The notes under the pieces are model-generated. The model saw nothing but the letters and a program-made list of their open reading frames with translations. It was not told the origin of the DNA and searched no databases. From Glandiceps talaboti (lineage: Eukaryota; Hemichordata; Enteropneusta; Spengelidae): a stretch of DNA of 64,000 bases. Where the stretch lies: the NCBI RefSeq assembly GCF_964340395.1, contig NC_135550.1, positions 18,662,984 through 18,726,983 on the forward strand, given 5' to 3'. Shown here piece after piece: positions 60,749-64,000 of this stretch (positions within the stretch are counted from its first letter, which is position 1; each line of letters begins with the position of its first letter). Position numbers and translations under genes: made by a program.

Positions 60749-63366
60749 GAAAGGTTCTGAGTTGAAGAAGACTTTCAACATATTAATACACTAAACTAAC
60801 GATAAGCTAAAACAGACGCCGCAAACAAAACTATGAATATATACTGTATAATTACATGCTAAAGTAAAGTCCATTCCATTTCAACACATGGTATTGAAAA
60901 TATGTGGTTCACCATAGATAAATTTGTCATGTCTTGCCTGCCACCCATAGAGAAAGTAATTTGTTAGAAAGTTGTAACCTTCACTGATAGACAAAACACA
61001 GACTTATATAGCTTTCACTTTCATTTAATAGTTATCACATGCTGGTTGCCAAATTTGTCTGCATATTGAAATCCAAGCAGTTATTTTATAAAGAAGGTAT
61101 TCCTTTTAGTATGTTGATCTGTCAAAGTTTCAAAGTTTGAAATTTTACAAAAACTCATAAATAATATGCATATCAATGATTGTATATTAATTGTTTCATC
61201 AACATGCCCTTCACCTATGTTTTTTTTAGGCTTTTATGTTTGCATATTAACAATCGGGTCGTGTTGTCTTTACTAATTCTGCATCTGGACACATCTAAAA
61301 ACATTCTCGTTAATTTTCAGAAGGATCTGTCGTTAAATTACAATAATCAATTATTTGAAATAATACTCATAGTAATAAAAATGTTCAAACTTTGGAATGA
61401 AATAAGAATTTGAAAATCGTTGGCTGAGCTCAAACAGTTTAAATTACACATTCTTAGTAACAGTATTATAATTTCATGCACTGCATGACATCTCACCAAC
61501 AATTCATGTCCTGCATTGTTTACTTTCTGAAAAACTGATACATGATATCCACATGAAGGCTGCAGATCATACATGTCTAGAGTAATGGCACCCTGTCAAG
61601 GTCTAGCCAGTCAACAATAAACTGAACATCTTGATTGTCTTTCTTGTTCATATGTTAAATAATTTTAAAAATATTTTGAGTTTGAAATAAAATTTGTTTT
61701 AGTTTTTGCAAGCTGTTGCAATCTGACCAATTTTCATCAATATTATTGTTTATCATAATCCGTTCACAATATTATCAAAGTCCCCTTTACAATATTGTTA
61801 TAATGGTAACATCAATGTAGATTTATCAGAGAGGGGGGTTTAATTATGCCACTGTTAAATTTGGCTCAGTTTTAAAAGTTGAATAATACAGTTGTATATG
61901 CACAATGCTAATTATGTACATTACTGATGAGTTCTGCTTTGATTGTACCTTATAATATTTCAATCTAAATTGGAAAATAGAATCTGGTGATTTTGTACAT
62001 ACTTGTCTGAACATGTACAGTGGTTTACATGTATATGGTATGATTAATACTCTTTACTTCGGTCTGTGTGAAAATGGCACAATGTACTATATATATGGTT
62101 GGGGACACTACCAGTGCCACAATAATGCCTCAAGCTCAGCATAGATTATGTAATGAATGGACCACTCAATGAAGAATAACCTGCAGAAAGGCTTTCATCC
62201 AGGTTTACTTTAAAAACAGCAGAGGATATGAACCTATTGAAATCTTTTATCCCAAATTGAATGTAATGGCCTGTGATAAGAAAGGTAGTCTAGAAGCTAT
62301 CCATGGGCTTGATTTTCTCTCCATGCTAGTCAAATGTGAATATAATCTACCAAAAATCTAGCTAGTAAAATTTCCTACTGGGTAAAGGGTGAATAGTGCA
62401 TGTCATTAGTAATCTATCACACACTGATAGGTAGTGTAGTGTAGTATAGTATTATAATATAATGCAGTGTAATGCAGTGTAGTATAATGTAGTGTGATGT
62501 GGTGTAGTGTAATGTAGTGTAGTGTAGTGCAGTGTGGTGTACATGTAGCTCAGTGTAATGCAGTGTAGTATAATGTAGTGTGATGTGGTGCAGTGTAATG
62601 TAGTGTAGTGCAGTGTGGTGTAATGCAGTGTAGTGCAGTGTGGTGTAATGCAGTGTAGTATAATGTAGTGTGATGTGGTGCAGTGTAATGAAGTGTAGTG
62701 TAGTGCAGTGTGGTGTACATGTAGCTCAGTGTAATGCAGCGTAGTATAATGTAGTGTGATGTAGTGTAGTGTAATGTAGTGTAGTGTAGTGTAGTGCAGT
62801 GTGGTGTACATGTAGCTCAGTGTAATGTAGTGTAGTATAATGTAGTGTGATGTAGTGTAGTGTAATGTAGTGTAGTGTAGTGCAGTGTACATGTAGCTCA
62901 GTGTAATGCAGCGTAGTGTAATGTAGTGTGATGTAGTGTAGTGTAATGTAGTGTAGTGTAGTGTAGTGCAGTGTGGTGTACATGTAGCTCAGTGTAATGT
63001 AGTGTAGTATAATGTAGTGTAATGTGGTGTAGTGCAGTGTGGTGTACATGTAGCTCAGTGTAATGTAGTGTAGTACGTATAATGTAGTGTGATGTGGTGT
63101 AGTGTAATGAAGTGTAGTGTAGTGCAGTGTGGTGTACATGTAGCTCAGTGTAATGCAGCGTAGTATAATGAAGTAAGGTGTGGTATAGTTGTCTAATGTA
63201 GCTTTAATGTAGAATATGTTAATTATTATTTAGATCTGATATCTCACCTAGAGCTGCGACTTTAATGACAATGGCTTTGACCTGACATGCTATCATTTCT
63301 AACAGCAGTTCTTGTTGACTTCGTCTCCATAGATACGATAATGATGTAAGCCCAAGTCTGCTACAT
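43107..63366 (-). CDS. DPH6: Diphthine--ammonia ligase (DPH6), long form with two YjgF-like domains; 13 exons, 5' end outside window
   Basis: DPH6 catalyses the last, ATP-dependent amidation of diphthine on elongation factor 2 to give diphthamide, in the cytosol. The 13 exons below splice in frame to 567 residues and a stop. Residues 1-92 are the C-terminal half of the ATP-binding (adenine nucleotide alpha-hydrolase-like) domain, with RLGLTSLSYLWRRSQQELL, GLDPSKHLGKTI and the highly diagnostic GLNVCGEGGEYETFTLDCP. Then come a linker and two domains of the YjgF/YER057c/UK114 (RutC) type: the first around GYLCVSGITATGDEVDL, the second starting HWAPANIGPYSQATQ. Yeast Dph6 has this layout, whereas as I recall the human protein is short and lacks the YjgF part. 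The PP-loop exons lie right of the window. Confidence 0.95.
43824..43976 (-). CDS. DPH6: DPH6 exon (C-terminal region)
   Basis: Acceptor tctcctatccag to 43977; donor gtgagt from 43823. Encodes EVTRDGEDLNLQEMTKKLLD, then VVRKEGLPWKQMMVLRIFYH and SDVFKHGELYS. VLRIFYHSDVF is conserved in DPH6 C-termini. Confidence 0.92.
44097..44195 (-). CDS. DPH6: DPH6 exon (C-terminal region)
   Basis: Acceptor gatttcttgtag to 44196; donor gtcagt from 44096. Encodes YSQRRPTDWSNYTLTCETCY, then SLDDSLGAMQVSV. Splice phases (1 in, 1 out) fit both neighbours. The region is weakly conserved. Confidence 0.88.
   Translation of the reverse strand: MPNGGLQTGVIIHLLVRHVTVWMILLGQCKYQ
44535..44830. repeat. 69-bp tandem repeat, four copies
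   Basis: Near-identical units carrying cccataacaccaaagtaaag, tgttttctgtatgtaccaca and tagcatccatatcaagt. Because 69 is a multiple of 3, repeating open frames appear on both strands; these are not genes. Confidence 0.95.
45438..45665. repeat. 54-bp tandem repeat, about four copies
   Basis: Two near-identical central copies (tcatacctataggtacacag, ttaatttgcataactgggca, ataattttcaata at 45541 and 45595) with diverged copies on either side. Confidence 0.85.
46626..46755 (-). CDS. DPH6: DPH6 exon (second YjgF-like domain, C-terminal part)
   Basis: Acceptor acattacag to 46756; donor gtaagt from 46625. Encodes RDGYSGEECATSGVITYIVV, then PSLPKKALIEWHVIAHSNKP. VPSLPKKALIEWHVIA is the final-strand segment of the domain. 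Confidence 0.95.
47412..47654 (-). CDS. DPH6: DPH6 exon (core of second YjgF-like domain)
   Basis: Acceptor tgtttcag to 47655; donor gtatgt from 47411. Exactly 81 codons: IGNAYFLAGQIGMCPANLEL, then IEGGIHPQARLSVRSVGRVL, and on to DISSAMQVVCYVTHQNFIPV. LAGQIGMCPANLEL is the conserved YjgF strand-turn segment. Confidence 0.97.
48220..48394 (-). CDS. DPH6: DPH6 exon (end of first, start of second YjgF-like domain)
   Basis: Acceptor tcttttacag to 48395; donor gtaaga from 48219. Encodes the end of domain 1 (RVCVQAALPGNTQLQIDYQA) and the start of domain 2 (HVQSLSHWAPANIGPYSQAT). The HWAPANIGPYSQA motif is highly characteristic of long-form DPH6. Confidence 0.97.
48583..48712 (-). CDS. DPH6: DPH6 exon (first YjgF-like domain, continued)
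   Basis: Acceptor cttttgacag to 48713; donor gtatgt from 48582. Encodes TLHNNGMDMSHIFLVHLYVK, then NMAKFVEINSVYRQYFTINP and PA. The pattern, with VHLYVKNMAKFVEINSVYRQYF, is typical of YjgF proteins (helix, strand, helix). Confidence 0.95.
49010..49363. mobile_element. MITE-like element, family C
   Basis: About 90 bp at each end are inverted matches: the left arm contains agacttgtcttggtgt, tcaagaagct and ttgcccttggaa; the right arm contains the reverse complements (ttccaagggcaa, agcttcttgaga, acaccaagacatgtct). The interior is non-coding. It lies in a DPH6 intron close to the exon at 49524. Single copy in this window. Confidence 0.65.
49524..49646 (-). CDS. DPH6: DPH6 exon (start of first YjgF-like domain)
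   Basis: Acceptor tttaaattcag to 49647; donor gtacat from 49523. Encodes GLSGELTCKHYNGYLCVSGI, then TATGDEVDLSTLTTTAMDQL. GYLCVSGITA corresponds to the first strands of the YjgF/UK114 fold. Confidence 0.93.
49647..50523 (-). other. DPH6 intron
   Basis: No gene. Contains a loose repeat of catgaaatggg-type segments at 50130-50235. Confidence 0.7.
50524..50689 (-). CDS. DPH6: DPH6 exon (linker between ATP-binding and YjgF domains)
   Basis: Acceptor cttcatgttag to 50690; donor gtacca from 50523. Encodes a Gln/Glu-rich, probably helical linker (DVILSMQERIQGLQMKTSRQ, LILTNEPQEELQPGPIAW). Poorly conserved in sequence, assigned by frame and splice sites as well as position. Confidence 0.88.
50690..51680 (-). 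other. DPH6 intron with poly-C/poly-A tract and possible poison exon
   Basis: Flanking exons join in frame. Holds a homopolymer block at 51128-51211 and a 52-nt open segment with splice consensus at both ends (51557-51608), discussed under findings. Confidence 0.7.
51128..51211 (+). repeat. Poly-C followed by poly-A tract
   Basis: About 27 C then roughly 55 A with occasional G. The same C-then-A arrangement recurs at 60708-60742. Confidence 0.95.
51681..51774 (-). CDS. DPH6: DPH6 exon (end of ATP-binding domain)
   Basis: Acceptor catgtttacag to 51775; donor gtaagt from 51680. Completes a Val codon, then YETVKVTHSDNPITPVAYLK, then LTNVGLEEKSV. Ends on a codon boundary, so it joins in frame to the exon at 50689. 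Confidence 0.93.
52059..52387. mobile_element. MITE-like element, family B, copy 2
   Basis: Starts aaagtggccatatggatgag and ends gttcatccatacgaccattt, its diverged inverse. The interior aligns with the copy at 22511 (gaaacagcata, ccaagtc, gagttacaaac, tgttttataaatta). Confidence 0.75.
52620..54655. repeat. Minisatellite, 44-bp unit, about 46 copies
   Basis: Highly uniform unit reading ttagtttagatgctatccat, ggctatatagagatctagag, attc. Two recurrent variants alternate irregularly along the array: ctatatagagatct versus ctatagagagatct, and gctatcc versus gctgtcc; a 46-bp form is seen near the left end. High identity indicates recent expansion or homogenisation. Not CRISPR: there are no unique spacers. 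Confidence 0.98.
54760..54985 (+). mobile_element. 5'-truncated LINE 3' end
   Basis: Bases 54798-54887 encode NVPLEVHQSPSLDIFKKRIK, then TYLFSRAY and stop, the typical C-terminus of CR1/L2/RTE-like reverse transcriptases. The following 3' UTR has the usual tgtaaagcgcc and ggcactatataaat segments and a (ttga)n tail near 54965-54982. Everything upstream of the last ~35 codons is missing, as expected for 5' truncation during target-primed reverse transcription. Confidence 0.8.
55148..55187. repeat. Perfect 40-bp palindrome
   Basis: catagacagtggagaggaga followed at once by its exact reverse complement, with no spacer. Could form a 20-bp hairpin on either strand. Confidence 0.97.
55255..55375. 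mobile_element. MITE family B, right-half fragment
   Basis: Matches the right half of the copies at 22511 and 52059 (cacattgatatttcaa, tgttttataaatta, tcatccatatggccact). The left half is not recognisable. Confidence 0.6.
55425..55545. mobile_element. MITE family A, copy 2
   Basis: attttctccattcagccaga on the left and aaagaaaattattggggaat on the right correspond to the ends of the element at 1097-1250; the centre is diverged. A further possible half copy is at 56570-56612 (cgtatttttcaagac ... gaggaaaatattgg). Confidence 0.5.
56730..56945. repeat. About 70-bp tandem repeat, three copies
   Basis: Each copy holds ctcggtacctgcaatagctt, tttccctcatgctagagggt and caaaatagaacaagaaggtt, with small differences. 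Confidence 0.9.
58080..58110 (+). other. Start-codon exon-like segment in left arm of the fold-back element
   Basis: Reads caacATGGCGGCAAG, coding MAASNIDNPDG with the last codon split, then a consensus donor ggtaagaa. The sequence upstream is richer in CG dinucleotides than the surroundings. It looks like a captured first coding exon. The mirror copy is at 58668-58698 on the - strand. Confidence 0.4.
58668..58698 (-). other. Start-codon exon-like segment in right arm of the fold-back element
   Basis: Inverted copy of the segment at 58080-58110, reading on the same strand as DPH6. Its donor phase (one base over) does not fit the next DPH6 exon at 51774, which needs two bases, so it is not a usable alternative first exon for DPH6 without another exon. 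Confidence 0.4.
59148..59239 (-). CDS. DPH6: DPH6 exon (GEGGEYETFTLDCP signature)
   Basis: Acceptor tctggttacag to 59240; donor gtaagt from 59147. Encodes KLKYGLNVCGEGGEYETFTL, then DCPLFKKKLV. This is the DPH6-family signature segment of the ATP-binding domain and the strongest single piece of evidence for the gene. Confidence 0.97.
59346..59410 (-). CDS. DPH6: DPH6 exon (GLDPSKHLGKTI)
   Basis: Acceptor gtttctgtag to 59411; donor gtaag from 59345. With the base carried over it encodes GLDPSKHLGKTIEDIYPHMC, then AM. A short exon of 65 bp typical of this part of the gene. Confidence 0.95.
59642..59788. repeat. 49-bp tandem repeat, three copies
   Basis: gggtcactttgctttcaatt, then gttagtgcataattgttcac, aaaaacaat, with gggtca/gggtcc at 59642, 59691 and 59740. 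Confidence 0.9.
60225..60400 (+). mobile_element. Possible tRNA-derived SINE head
   Basis: ctgtagagtagtggttagtg resembles a Pol III A box in a tRNA-like setting. A weak B-box-like gagtcaaagg follows about 60 bases later, then tRNA-unrelated sequence. The B box is a poor match. Confidence 0.2.
60708..60742 (+). repeat. Poly-C followed by poly-A tract
   Basis: Eight or more C then about 27 A. Confidence 0.9.
62427..63195. repeat. Complex tandem array based on tgtagtgtaatg
   Basis: About 770 bases of the pentamer-like words tgtag, tgcag, tgtaa and tgtgg in varied order, punctuated about seven times by tacatgtagctcagtgtaat. Long Tyr-Thr-Leu-His open frames on the - strand are artefacts. Confidence 0.95.
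63248..63366 (-). CDS. DPH6: DPH6 exon (ATP-binding domain, RLGLTSLSYLW)
   Basis: Acceptor ttttattacgttag reads on - down to 63367; donor gtgaga from 63247. Begins with the last base of a split codon: CSRLGLTSLSYLWRRSQQEL, then LLEMIACQVKAIVIKVAAL. Matches the conserved core of DPH6 after the PP-loop. First exon visible in the window; earlier exons are beyond 64000. Confidence 0.95.
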
Positions 63367-64000
63367 CTAACGTAATAAAATAGACAATATGGTTTAAGGG
63401 TTATGTCACACCAATAGTTTCTTAAAGGACTAGTTTTTCTTTATCAGAAGTACGCACATTGTAAAACTAAACAAGTTGATGATGCAGGACTAGGCCCATT
63501 AACAAAATTGTGTGGCCCTGATTAAGCTCAATTTTAGAATAGGTGGGTAGGTAGATTTTTTATTTTATTTTGTTATATATTTTTTTCTGTGTGAGTGTCT
63601 AGTTCAGGTTTTCCATTGTTTTCCAAATGGTCTCTGAGTTGTTTATTTCTTCCTATCAGATGTACAGCCATTACAGATTGGAAGAAGAGTTTTATTTTGT
63701 CTTTTTAAGTTGATGTCAGTTTCTGCATCCACTACTGCTCGTGAGACTTCACAATTTTTGCGATTTCATTACTTTTTTCTCAAATACATAAAAAAAAAGT
63801 TGAGGGTCGGCAGTGAAGAGTTAGGTTGAGTCGGGTAACCAGAATCAAACAATTATTTTTTTAGGTCCTTGTTTCCAAACTACTAAGTATTGCTTTACTA
63901 GAAGTGCACACCTGCATATTGCAAAACTATAGACATGCCATAACATTAAGAACTAATTTCCAAACTACATATATACTAATTTTGCTTTTTAAGTATACTC
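63367..64000 (-). other. DPH6 intron, continues beyond window
   Basis: AT-rich, no exon recognised. The exons with the ATP-binding loop must lie beyond 64000. Confidence 0.7.

Larger units (their letters stand above)
59411..63247 (-). other. DPH6 intron
   Basis: Contains a 49-bp triple repeat, a possible SINE, a poly-C/poly-A tract and a long GTAGT-type array. No coding exon recognised; the 111-codon open frame at 60446-60781 runs through the poly-A tract and is not convincing. Confidence 0.75.

Noticed and set aside
60446-60781. 111-codon frame on the - strand
   Set aside because: Its N-terminal part translates the poly-A/poly-C tract, and the rest resembles no protein family; it is in an intron with repeat-like sequence.
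62452-63139. Two open frames of 146 and 137 codons on the - strand
   Set aside because: They consist entirely of the tgtag-type array and its spacer; composition is Tyr/Thr/Leu/His only.

Overview
This is a metazoan nuclear genome window. It is AT-rich, with multi-exon genes, GT-AG introns of up to several kb, many minisatellites and microsatellites, and one 100-base assembly gap. Gene content and repeat style fit a marine invertebrate (hemichordate, other basal deuterostome or lophotrochozoan). The species cannot be fixed from the sequence alone.

Two protein-coding genes face each other tail to tail. On the + strand, bases 15781-29490 hold the last five coding exons of a Na+/Ca2+ exchanger of the SLC8/NCX family. 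They start with the exon matching the mutually exclusive A/B exon of vertebrate NCX (end of the second Calx-beta domain) and run through the alpha-2 repeat to the stop codon. The N-terminal half lies left of the window, so bases 1-15780 are read mainly as one long intron. On the - strand, bases 63366-43107 hold the last 13 coding exons (567 residues) of a diphthine--ammonia ligase (DPH6). This is the long form in which the ATP-binding domain is followed by two YjgF/RutC-like domains. The first exons, with the ATP-binding loop, lie right of the window. All 18 exons join in frame by hand splicing.

The 13.6 kb between the two stop codons (29491-43106) holds 3' UTR sequence, GA/TA/GTAT microsatellites, the assembly gap, and a 1.5 kb DNA transposon with terminal inverted repeats and a broken ORF (37532-39066).

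The introns carry most of the unusual structure: a 47-bp minisatellite with higher-order repeats (10968-12705); a TIR-bounded element filled with a minisatellite, next to an inverted array of the same unit (18810-20332); a 90-bp array whose every unit resembles the 3' splice-donor junction of a neighbouring exchanger exon (25590-26665); three MITE-like families; a 2 kb array of 44-bp units (52620-54655); a 5'-truncated LINE tail (54760-54985); a perfect 40-bp palindrome (55148-55187); and a 971-bp fold-back element whose 409-bp arms each carry what looks like a start-codon exon with a splice donor (57904-58874). I found no operon, CRISPR array, rRNA or convincing tRNA gene.
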